Shown in pieces: positions 26,156 through 35,346 of a stretch of DNA of 64,000 bases. The number at the start of each line of letters is the position of its first letter. Positions within the stretch are counted from its first letter, which is position 1. The translations under genes were made by a program, and so were the position numbers. Under the pieces are notes generated by a model, which made no database searches, was not told the origin of the DNA, and was given only the letters and a program-made list of their open reading frames with translations. The stretch is from the NCBI GenBank assembly GCA_001414345.1, contig LLCB01000027.1, positions 186,001-250,000 of the forward strand, read 5' to 3'. The stretch comes from Hymenoscyphus infarciens. Taxonomy: Eukaryota; Ascomycota; Leotiomycetes; Helotiales; Helotiaceae.

Positions 26156-27530
26156 ATCTCCTCTTTTCTTTTGACATTGATGCATTTGGCGGCGTTCCTA
26201 ATCTTTGCTTCTCTGCGACAAGTACTCCGACAACGGTTTCTCCGGGCTTGGCCACAAAGCGTGCATAGGAAGTTTTTTTTATTTTACGACGAGCATCCTT
26301 TTTCTGGGATGTCGTTCATTTTTTGTTGTTGTTTTTAGGTACGGGAGTGGAGGAAAGGAGGATTTGATCAGCTGTGCTCTCATTTGAAAGGATTCCTCGA
26401 ACACGTGCAGGTTGTTTCGTTGAATTTTCCTTGATATTTTGGGACATGCGACGGATGCTGATAAGGGGTTTGTGTGAGGCGGCGTGCAAAAAACATATAA
26501 TGATTTGAGTTGGGGAAGACTCTGTACCATATTAGATAGCTGGCAACACATCATAAATTGATGACTGCACTTCTTGATAGTAATACAGAGCTTTTTTACA
26601 AACATTTTGGGTGCGTGCTTCTGTCTGGTGATCTGAAAAATGGGGTTGGGGTGTTAAGGCTTGTTTTCTTTATCCAAGAGGTCGTCCTTTTACACCCTTG
26701 AGGGACGGGCTCGACGGGATGAGGTCGCGGTCGTTCCTTCCTTGATTTGACCTCGTCTCTCTTCTTGGAGGAGGTTGCTCCTTCCTTTTTCGTTTGCAAT
26801 AGCACTGTGCTCGTCGTCACAAATGGGGGACGAGCACAAGCAGGTCTATGCGAGAGCGAGAGGGAAGGAACGATAACGAGTGGCTGTGTCAAGGCGACTG
26901 GGTTGAGGGGTCGAGGCCCATCATATTCCAGTCCCCATCAGAATATATTTCAAGTCATTGGATGTGTCCAACCCTACGTGATCCTCTTCCAAAGTATTGC
27001 CAGAGGTAAATACCGTGCAATTATACACAATAGATACTGGGGAATGAAGGACAGTTGTTGGGGTATTCCTTAATCTTTTACCGGCTTGCGAAGGAGAGTG
27101 TTCTTCGAGGCTTCGTATAGTATGTGCGCTTGGTTGAAGTGGTCGGGGAAAATTATGTACTTTGCGAGGAGCGGAAATCTTCTTGAAAGCTAGGTAGAAC
27201 TTACTGAACTTAACATAACTCATAATTTATGTTCAGAGAGTCAGAGACTTGGTGCCTTTTTCTCCTGTAGTGGATAAGCGAGTTATTTCATTTATATCTG
27301 GTATATGCATTCAATCATTTGAGTTTTTGTAATATTGTGTATGAAGTGTAAGATTAACAAGGGAACATGTGTGGTATCAAAAGAGAAAGAAGGAAGCTCA
27401 GTACTCAAGAAAATAAGAGCTCGGCTGGCTATCTCCAACGGCGGTTTGAAGCATACATGATTAGGTGCCAATATCCCTAGGAAACAAGAGTTATGCTTGA
27501 CAGTGTGCGACTTGCCAAATTACCAATCGT
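26156..27530. other. Intergenic, TOM1 3' region
   Basis: No supported gene. Open frames on both strands are short and unconserved-looking. The first 300 bases should contain the TOM1 3' UTR and polyadenylation signals. No repeat ends were recognised. Confidence 0.5.
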
Positions 27531-28144
27531 TCAATACAGCTTAAGCTCTTCCTCCTTCAAAAGTGTCAGATTTGGTTCATAATTCTCCCGGAGAAACCCT
27601 TCCAATCCCATCCCGCTTTGTGCCAACAATGGAGCCGGCAAGTATCCCGGAGCATTAGGAGATGTTTTGTTGAAAACCTCTTGCCAAGGAATATCTTGTC
27701 GTCCATAGTTGGCGACATTCACAAAAGCCTGGCCAACCACTTTATAACCATCCTGATAGTTCCTCACTATTGCACAACACCCGCTCAATTGAAAAACCAA
27801 ATCGGCCGATTTGACGTCACAAGGTCCAATTCCTGCAACACTACCCGGGTACGTAAAAAAGAAATCCATTCCGTGGTTCAGGAGGAGAACAAATCTGTGA
27901 TTCCAACGTTCTATGATTCCTATTTCGTCATGTCCGAATGTGGCTTAGCCTGCAGATATTGAGAGGATGTCACACCTCTCAAAGAGTTGAATTCTATTGT
28001 AACCTTTGGTTTGAGCGTTGTCCCTTTTACCGGGGCTTTGTCCAAAGTAACCTCGGTCGCTACTGGCGTTACCGGTTTCCTTACGGGAAGAGTGAAAGCC
28101 CCTGAGGCACCAGATCTATCGTCAGTGACCACCTCTGTACCCAA
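27531..28144 (-). pseudogene. HET-domain-like C-terminal fragment, probably broken
   Basis: Two minus-strand open frames lie end to end but in different phases: 28144-27920 (74 aa) and a frame from about 27930 to 27531. The second contains FFFTYPGSVAGIGPCD, then SADLVFQLSGC and YKVVGQAFV. This order resembles the C-terminal part of fungal HET (heterokaryon incompatibility) proteins, where a glycine-rich strand, a 'GD-V-L-G' segment and a 'Y-LVGEAYV' segment follow each other. The HET domain itself is absent. No intron of normal length joins the two frames; the best GT-AG pair would be only 26-32 nt. I therefore favour a truncated, frameshifted remnant. A small expressed gene with an unrecognised intron cannot be excluded. 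Confidence 0.4.
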
Positions 28145-28236
28145 GTGATGGTCTGATTCTGTAAGGACTCTTACTATTCTTCTACTTCTACTTCTATATG
28201 AGGATGTAGCTTAAATCCCAAGTTCACAGCAAAAGC

Positions 28237-28979
28237 TTAAGCTTTCCATTCATCTCCCACCCCCGAGAACCAGTTCACAGCCACCAGTTCCAGACTCTGC
28301 TTCTTCACAAACTCATCCGCCTTGAATGACCTCCGATCCACAAATTCTTCTCCCCCAACATCTGCTTTTTCCAATTTGAAGCCGACTGGTTCCCGGAACA
28401 GCAAAAATAGGTATCTATGAGGGGTGGCCCTGTGAATTTCTTGGTATTCAGATAATTGTAGGAGGACAAGGACTTTCTTACGTCGCATCTTTTGCACCAG
28501 GACCCAAATAATTCGTCACCGGCATTTCCGAAAGCGTAACATTTCCCGAATCAGATGGTTGTAAACCGGTAAGAACCCAATGTCTCCAGTACGCGAATTT
28601 TGGTTCTTCGGGTGTTGGTGCATCTGGATCTACTAGGAGGAGTGTATAATCCGTAGACGAACCCTTTTCATAATCCAATTCAGGATTTTCATCTTCCCAA
28701 AACGAACGGAAGAGTTCTTACCTCACTAGCGAACGAAATACTAGGAGCATCCTTCGTCTCCCCCGTTTTCAAAAAATTCCCTAGAGATACAGCTTTCTCT
28801 CCGAATTTTATCACCAGCTCGGTGGTCGGTTTAAAGTCTGCGGGAATAAGTGGGGTACTTCCATACTCCAGCCCTGCTTTGGCGAGGGAGGAGGAGAGGG
28901 CTTGGGAGTGAGCGATGAGTGTCATGTTCTGAAAGAGTAATGTCTCTAGTAAGACGATGGTTTTGAGTAGTTGGACCAT
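28237..28979 (-). CDS. PEBP-family protein (phosphatidylethanolamine-binding/carboxypeptidase Y inhibitor-like)
   Basis: Three exons join in phase: 28979-28722, 28663-28482 and 28429-28237, giving 210 aa, close to yeast Tfs1 and animal RKIP. The ligand-pocket motif DPDAP is followed by FAYWRHWVLTGL. The second splice creates a GPG...TPHRYLFLLF segment matching the conserved GxxxxxPHRY motif. Intron one is called 58 nt (28664-28721) because it is the only choice restoring phase and giving SFASEGSSTDYTLL. Intron two is 52 nt. The N-terminus is unusual: MVQLLKTIVLLETLLFQ is hydrophobic and could be a signal peptide or anchor, whereas cytosolic Tfs1-type proteins lack one. Members bind phospholipids and inhibit kinases or serine carboxypeptidase; which applies here is unknown. 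It is divergent from the PRPP synthetase gene. Confidence 0.85.
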
Positions 28980-29549
28980 TTAGAGGATGATGGGGGTGTT
29001 GTGTTATAGATGGAGGTTCGGGTACATGGCGGGGTCAGAAGGGGGTTGGCGGTTTAGCGATGGGGTTTTGGATTCCACCAATTAACCTTGGGAGGTTTGG
29101 ACTTGGCATTATGAGGTGCGAATTATCTTTTCTTTGGATTGCTATTATAATTCTTTCTAGAAGAGTTCTATCGAAATCGCCAAGTGAGCTGTGTAAGTGA
29201 CCAAGTCGCAGCTCAACCAATCATATCGACGTGCCCCGCATTTTCCCAAAACGGCTTAACGGCGGGTGATCTGCTCGTGAAAAATTGCCCCGCTAAATTT
29301 TCGGCGGGACCGCTTGGGGATTTAGACATGACTACCCTCTACCTCAACTCTACCAGGAGCTGTCTACTTCTACTAGCAAAACATTTGCTCAAGCACAAAT
29401 CCTACTCCTGAGCATGGAAGAAGTTTAGCAGGTCTCTAACTCTCTCGCATCCACCAACCCACCCTCGCCTTTGACCCAACAACTGGCCAACCGAAGAAAC
29501 CCTTTACCCTCACCATAAAATCGGAAATACCTTGAAGGAGATCTTCATT
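28980..29549. promoter_or_regulatory. Divergent promoter region, PEBP gene / PRPP synthetase
   Basis: The two genes start back to back 570 bp apart. The last 150 bases before the PRPP synthetase ATG are C-rich with CCACCAACCCACCC-like runs. No specific operator could be assigned. Confidence 0.45.
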
Positions 29550-30718
29550 ATGGCGACCAACTCAATCAAGCTGCTTACGGGCAATAGCCACCCCCAGCTT
29601 GCGAAGCAGGTTTCCGACAGGTTAGTTGCACTAGCTCTCTGCAGGTCGGGGGTATGAAAGGGCAGGGCTGACCTGTCGCTATAGACTTGGGATCGATCTT
29701 GCAAAGACGATGAGTTTGAATTACTCGAATCAAGAAACCAGCGTCACAGTTGGAGAAAGTGTGCGAGATGAAGATGGTAACCCACCCCCAAAACCCCTCC
29801 ACAACACAGCGCAAAACTAACTTTCTTCCCCTCAGTATTCATCCTCCAATCCACCGCCCCAGGAGACATCAACGACGGCCTCATGGAACTCCTCATTATG
29901 ATAAACGCCTGCAAAACCGCTTCCGCTCGTCGAATCACAGCCGTCATCCCCAACTTCCCCTACGCACGACAAGACAAGAAGGATAAATCTCGAGCTCCTA
30001 TCAGCGCAAAGCTCATTGCGAACATGCTGCAAACAGCAGGATGTAATCATGTTATCACGATGGATTTACATGCTAGTCAGATACAAGGATTCTTCAATGT
30101 TCCAGTGGATAATCTGTATGCGGAACCGAGTACCTTGAGATGGATTAGGGAGAATTTGAATGTGAGGGATTGTGTGGTTGTTAGTCCGGATGCTGGTGGT
30201 GCTAAGAGGTGCGTTATTTTCCCGTCTACCCCTCCAATCTCTAGAAGCAAGGGAGGAAGCCATTACATTGTACTAAGGTGTTTTGCAGAGCAACATCCAT
30301 AGCAGACCGTCTCGATCTCGGCTTCGCCCTAATCCACAAAGAGCGCGCCCGCCCCAACGAAGTCTCCCGCATGGTCCTCGTCGGCGACGTCGAGAACAAG
30401 ATCGCCATCCTCGTCGACGACATGGCCGACACCTGCGGCACCCTCGCCAAAGCCGCCGAGACAGTAATGATGCATAAAGCCCGCGAGGTCGTAGCAATTG
30501 TCACCCATGGAATACTATCCGGAAACGCAATAGAAACTATCAACAAGAGCATGTTGAGCAGAGTGGTGGTTACGAATACGGTGCCACTGGGAGATAAGAT
30601 TGAGCGATGTGATAAGTTGCGGGTTATGGATATCAGTCCTACGCTTGGGGAGGCGATTAGACGGACGCATAATGGGGAGAGTGTGAGCTTTTTATTTACG
30701 CATGCGCCTAGTGATTAG
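29550..30718 (+). CDS. PRS: Ribose-phosphate pyrophosphokinase (PRPP synthetase)
   Basis: Makes phosphoribosyl pyrophosphate from ribose 5-phosphate and ATP, feeding purine, pyrimidine, NAD, His and Trp synthesis in the cytosol. Four exons join in phase: 29550-29620, 29685-29776, 29836-30208 and 30289-30718, giving 321 aa, the usual length for subunits without a large insertion. Visible motifs are [16 protein letters not shown] (ATP/catalytic flexible loop region), [20 protein letters not shown] and the PRPP-binding loop [10 protein letters not shown]. Residues after the second intron ([20 protein letters not shown]) match the class well. The lack of a non-homologous insert points to the Prs2/Prs3/Prs4 type of yeast rather than Prs1/Prs5. 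I do not assign a specific paralogue. Introns are 64, 59 and 80 nt; the last has a TACTAAG branch site. Confidence 0.96.
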
Positions 30719-31964
30719 GTTGCCTTGCTAGGTTTTGCATTGCTTGGGGATGGTGGTGGAATTATTTGCATGGCAGGAGGTACATTTGACTTTGATGGTT
30801 GAACTCAGGGGAGGGGAGAAGGGTAGGATACTCGTACCATAAATGACTTTGGTGTCTGGAGTATAATCTGTTTACGTTTTTGTCCTTTTTACTTTCCTGA
30901 AGAAGGGCCATTTGGGTACCTCAAAACCTGAGTGCTAGGTATGCTTCAGGGTACCTCGAGCCCATTTGAAGGGTGGAAAACTTGGAGCTTGAGAGAAGGG
31001 GTACTATCTCACCCTTTGAACAGAAATAGTTTTCTTTGTTCTTTTATTATTGCACAGAGAGTTTTTAGACTTTTAGCAGAGTATTTGAGAATAGGAGAAA
31101 TAAGGTTATAGCGAAATGAAGGAGGAACTAGATTTGGTGAATTGGCCTATGTGTGTGTTTTCATTGAGTGTTCGGTGGTTCTGCAATTCGTTACAGAGAA
31201 AGTGGTCGGGAGGGCATATACGAGATTGGGAACTGGGCCTGGATTTTCTCCTCTCATTTTATCTCCAGCATTCTCGCAAATGATCGAAGAGATGGTAGGA
31301 GAGGCTTTCTGAAAGCCTTGAGGCTCAAAGTTTCTCGAGCGAGAATGAATAAGAACTAGCGAAAAGTAATGAAATGGCATGAGAAGTCTGTCTTGTGAAT
31401 AGGGTTTGTTCCCTAAAAACTAAAGAAAGGTCGGCGGAGGACATGAACATCTTGTTAGCAATAAATCCCAGGATTATACATGCTAACTAAACATGACAAC
31501 ACTTGCTTCATAATATGTAAGTACTTTTACCTTTAATAAAGCAGCTCTCTGTACAGCAATGTTGGGAAGGCCTTGAAGTGAATTGACAAGATGCCAGCCC
31601 ATGCTACAAGGCTGACAAGCAGATGGCAGAAAATGTAGATACCCTCAATCAGGGTAACATCAAATCAAAGTGCAAAAACTTGTTTTTACATATTAGAAAA
31701 ATCAGCAAAATGCTGTAACGTCAAATGATCATTTTTATGAACGCCTAGCTAGGTACATCCATTCCCATTGGCCGTTAGAAAGCCATTCATCCGTTCGTCA
31801 GGAGTTCCTAGAAAGTAGAAAATCTATGCCATGTGTGCCCTAAAATAGGATGCGCAACAGAAGTCTCTCTCAATTATCCCAATGCGTGTAATGATTTGTT
31901 CATATCATTCCACACCAAAGCAAAACCCAGGTACACCTAAAATGCGAGTCAAAGAAACCGAAGT
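30719..31964. other. Intergenic between convergent PRPP synthetase and RPS6
   Basis: Both neighbours end here, so it should contain two 3' UTRs. A GGTACCTC motif recurs with slight changes near 30912-30960. No open frame looks coding on either strand. Confidence 0.5.
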
Positions 31965-33008
31965 CTACTTGCGCATAGAGGAAGCACGACGCTTTCGGGC
32001 ATCAGCCTTTTGAGCCTTGGACTCGGCGACACGCTTGGCGAGGAGAGCAGTGTACTCGTTCTGGAGAAGATATTAGTATAAGATAATGCGGTTGGCAGAT
32101 GCGAATAAACGTACAGCAGCATCCTTGGTCTTCTCAGAGTTGCGACGCTTCAATGCGATACGGTGACGCTTGTGTTGGAGACGTTGTGGGGTAATGAGAC
32201 GTTGGATCTTTGGGGCCTTGGTGTATGGCTTCTTGCCCTCACCCTTTGGCTGAACCTCACGACGGATAACAAACTTTCGGACCTAGAATAACACCAGAAT
32301 TAGCACTCGGGTTCCGCTCACACTCCGCACAGCACTCCTTGTGAAGGAGACTGGCGGGCGATAAGGATATACGCGCTACGTACATCATCATCCTTGGTGA
32401 GACCAAAAAACTTGCGAATCTTGGTTGCGCGCTTGGGACCAAGACGCTTTGGGTGGACGACATCGGTGATACCTGGGAGCTCGGCGTCACCTTGTTTGAC
32501 AATGCTGAGGGCGAGAACGGAAAGATCCATAGCGACGATGCAACCACGGACGGATTTACGCTTGCGCTCACCAGTTCGGCGGGCTCGGTAGCAGGAGTGG
32601 CCATCGGCGAGGAGAAGACGGACACGAGTTGGATGCATGACACCTTGCTTCATTGGGAAACCTTGCTTGTCGTTGCCTCCGGTGATCTTGAAGATATAAC
32701 CCTTGAACTCGTCTCCAACGGAATCACCAGGAACCTCAGCGCCCATTCTGTCATCAATATATCAGCTTCGTGTTTTGTGCAATCGAGGGGGTTCGTAGTA
32801 TCCGTACCGCTTGTCCATGAAGACGCGCAACTTCTTCTCATCCTCGATCTCGACGAGCTTCTGGGAGCCATTGGCGGGCTATATGATACGGTCAGTTCGA
32901 TATTTCGCGATCGTCGCAATCGAGTACTTACGAATGAGATATTCTATCAACAATTGGTTAGCATCGTGAAAAGGTATGCGCAGGTTGGGGATTACTTACA
33001 AGCTTCAT
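31965..33008 (-). CDS. RPS6: 40S ribosomal protein S6 (eS6)
   Basis: Small-subunit ribosomal protein and target of the TOR/S6-kinase pathway. Six exons join in phase: 33008-33000, 32943-32932, 32878-32808, 32747-32384, 32282-32115 and 32060-31965, giving 239 aa (yeast 236). The first exon codes only MKL. The second is a 12-nt micro-exon coding NISF and joins to PANGSQK, recovering the invariant eS6 N-terminus. The body carries MGAEVPGD and [14 protein letters not shown]; the C-terminal quarter is Lys/Arg-rich. The tail ends RRASSMRK, with Ser235/Ser236 in the RxxS(S) context phosphorylated by S6 kinase/AGC kinases. The start is fixed by family conservation. Introns are 56, 53, 60, 101 and 54 nt. 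High intron number at the 5' end is usual for fungal ribosomal protein genes. Confidence 0.97.
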
Positions 33009-33176
33009 TCTGAAGGTTGTGGAGGTGGATGTTAGTAGGAGGGGTTGCGTCTGCGAAAAAGATCAGTACCTATTTTTTGAATATCAAATTGGAGCGGAAG
33101 TGTGGGCGTTAGTAAGCATGAGCTAGTACAGTCTGGGCGAGAGTGGGGCCTTGCCAAGAGATCTAGAGCTCAGCTC

Positions 33177-33420
33177 CACGTGACAGAAATGAAGATGAGG
33201 TCCAGAACTGGAAATGACAGTAAAAGGGAAGTTGAGAGAAAAATAGTACAGGATTATCTTCGTCGTGTAATTTTCCAAGAAAGAACAAGCATTGCTTGAT
33301 CCTACGGGACGCTCTCCGCCAAAGTGGAGATGTCCCGCAAGCACGTGATGAAGCAATCTGAATGGAACCTGAACTGGAAATGACAACAAAAGTGAAGTTG
33401 AAGGAAACATGGTGCAGGAG
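33177..33420. repeat. Diverged tandem duplication upstream of RPS6, each unit starting at CACGTG
   Basis: Two units of about 75-80 bases, beginning at 33177 and 33342 (165-bp period), are clearly related. Each starts with a CACGTG E-box, shares CTGGAAATGACA and GAAGTTGA blocks and ends near a GTACAGGA/GTGCAGGA block. They lie about 170 to 410 bp upstream of the RPS6 start. Between them, 33305-33337 forms an imperfect palindrome (CGGGAC, CTCC, GGAG, GTCCCG). Confidence 0.6.
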
Positions 33421-33462
33421 GTAATTCGCCATAAGCACCGCTGAAGAGCTGTATTTATTCCC

Positions 33463-33600
33463 TCAGATAGGAAAATAGTAATGATTACCTGTACTGCTGC
33501 GACCTCTACAACCACCGTAGAACCACACATTGAGAAACACGGCTGCAGTAACAACCACAGCACCAAGGATAATAGGCAGTGCGACATCCTGAAAGAACAT
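33463..33600 (-). CDS. Possible small single-pass membrane protein (45 aa)
   Basis: A short frame starts at an ATG directly after a CTGCAG acceptor-like sequence, so an upstream leader exon is possible. It encodes a hydrophobic stretch, residues about 7-29 (LPIILGAVVVTAAVFLNVWF), then GGCRGRSS and a short tail. The shape, one membrane helix followed by basic residues, suits a small organelle or ER membrane protein. The family is not recognised. The last exon could instead be cut at a GTAATC donor at 33486, leaving a different tail. It is the first feature upstream of RPS6 and is divergent from CTF8, so it could also share regulation with either. Real but short genes like this are often missed. 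Confidence 0.4.
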   Translation of the reverse strand: MFFQDVALPIILGAVVVTAAVFLNVWFYGGCRGRSSTGNHYYFPI

Positions 33601-33939
33601 CTGCAGTAAAATCCATTTGATTAGCTAGAATTCCCTAGAAGGTTGAATAAAAAAGGATATTCAAACGTAGAGTAGCTACTCCAGATGCCTCTGCTCAGCG
33701 CGACGCGGCGCGACGGGCCAACTCCGGATGTCGCCGCGCCAAGCTGCAGGGTTTGACGGCTATACGATGATCCGGTGATAGGCGACGCAGGAAAGAGAGG
33801 GACTTCAAACTTACTGGTCTGGTCGTGGTAGTGTTGGTGTTGTTGTTGTTGGTGTGGTTTGAATTGTCAAGATAACTTCCAATCTCAATCTCTATCTCCC
33901 TTCAATTTGTGCGGCACGCCGAGACGAGCTAAACCCAAA

Positions 33940-34437
33940 ATGGACGGAAGGAAAGGAATCCAGGTCACGTTTTCCAGCGGCCTTCAATCGCCTCTAACCA
34001 GCAGCCTCCAGCTCCCTCAGAACCCCCTCCCACAGCTACTCCAACTACCTTCAGGCCTTGCTTTGTTGGAGCTCCAAGGAACAATCAACCTGCCACACCA
34101 AGAGGAACAAGATGAAGACGTCAATGAGCCAAATCAGACACCAATTGGACGACTGGTCTTTCCAGATTACGACGCCCAAGACAAAAGCACAGCATGGATG
34201 AAGCGTGTCTACATGTACGTGGGAAAGCATCAAAGACTCACGGGAGAAGTCAAGAAGTTACCAAAGGCTATTGCGGTCATCAGAAAGAAGCAATCGCCCC
34301 CACCGCAAACAATGGACCTTGGCGGAGAGGCAGCAGAGCCAAAGGCTGAGGCTCTTGAGATTGTCGAGATTGTCAAGTACAAAATCATTTTCTCTTCCAG
34401 ACCGGAGCCAGTGGGGGTTTACGAAGATGGGAACTAA
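33940..34437 (+). CDS. CTF8: Chromosome transmission fidelity protein 8 (Ctf8)
   Basis: Subunit of the alternative clamp loader Ctf18-RFC (Ctf18-Dcc1-Ctf8), which loads or unloads PCNA and supports sister-chromatid cohesion and the replication checkpoint in the nucleus. A single exon gives 165 aa. Diagnostic segments are LLQLPSGLALLELQGTI near the N-terminus, then IGRLVFPDY, WMKRVYMYVGKHQRLTGEVK and a C-terminal VEIVKYKIIFSSRPEPV. These match the whole Ctf8 domain in order. The start at 33940 is the first ATG giving the conserved region; the open frame extends upstream to about 33859 without an ATG. The cupin gene follows 172 bp downstream on the same strand. Confidence 0.92.
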   Translation: MDGRKGIQVTFSSGLQSPLTSSLQLPQNPLPQLLQLPSGLALLELQGTINLPHQEEQDEDVNEPNQTPIGRLVFPDYDAQDKSTAWMKRVYMYVGKHQRLTGEVKKLPKAIAVIRKKQSPPPQTMDLGGEAAEPKAEALEIVEIVKYKIIFSSRPEPVGVYEDGN

Positions 34438-34609
34438 AACGGTTATACAACTCACCATCGCCAGCTCTTGTATGCAAGGATTGACATGACGATAACGAAA
34501 TGGGTATCACAGCCTTACCTCGCCAACTCAAGGTATCAGCCTTTCGACTCGACACCTGGTTAGACATTTATACCCACAAGATTCGAAAAAACCTATATAT
34601 ACGATCACG

Positions 34610-35346
34610 ATGCCTTCAGCCTCTCCTCCCGAACAACATTTTGTCAGAAAACCAACCCCTCATGTGCCGAATTCGCAATTCCCAGTCCTTATCTACCGAT
34701 CAGCTCTTCCTCCAAATCCTGATGCCACGTCTACTTGCGTCACCATCGAACCAAATAATTGGATTAAAGGCGGCGTATTCAAGCATTATCCAGCCCATCA
34801 TTTCCATTCCGTGACCCACGAATGTTATGCCATCTTTAAAGGACATAGTCGACTACTTCTCGGCCGAGGGCCCTTGGATCCAGGGTCTACGGATGATACG
34901 TTGGTTGATTTGAAGGAGGGTGATGTTATTGTTCTTCCGGCGGGCGTGGCGCATTGCAATATGAACAGTAGTGAGGATTACGAATATGTTGGATTGTACC
35001 CCAAGGTAAGAAGACGCTTTCTTTTCTCCATCGGATATTATGCGAAACGGTCTGGCGACAAATAATTGGAGAATACTTGGTTATTGTCCAAGAACCCTTG
35101 GACCATTGAGGTAGGGACGTCTAGGGAGATTGGCAACCCCCACAGCAACCTTGACGACCAAACATCAAGACGCTAATTCTTGACTAGGGAAGTCCACACT
35201 ATGACAACAATTTCTGCAAAGCCGACACGGTGGAAACGAGAGAAAAGGAATTGAATGCCAGAGCAGTGCCGATACCCAATTCAGACCCGATATTTGGTGT
35301 AGGAGGGCCCTTGGTAGACGCATGGAAGGAGGTGGTCTCGCATTGA
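34610..35346 (+). CDS. Cupin-domain protein (YjlB-type)
   Basis: Two exons join in phase: 34610-35005 and 35188-35346, giving 184 aa. Residues 54-71 form cupin motif 1, with metal ligands His64, His66 and Glu71 in HFHSVTHE. Motif 2 is EGDVIVLPAGVAHCNMNS, with the fourth ligand His near residue 115. The second exon starts with GSPHYDNNFCKAD, the expected continuation after the second motif in the YjlB-like fungal cupins. The 182-nt intron is longer than its neighbours but has a GTAAGA donor, a GCTAATTC branch-like site and a TAG acceptor. It probably binds a divalent metal. Enzymatic role and substrate are unknown for this subgroup. Confidence 0.88.

Noticed and set aside
28664..28721. Alternative 34-nt intron (donor GTGAGG) in the PEBP gene
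   Set aside because: It restores phase but is shorter than usual fungal introns; the 58-nt choice also restores phase and gives a better family match.
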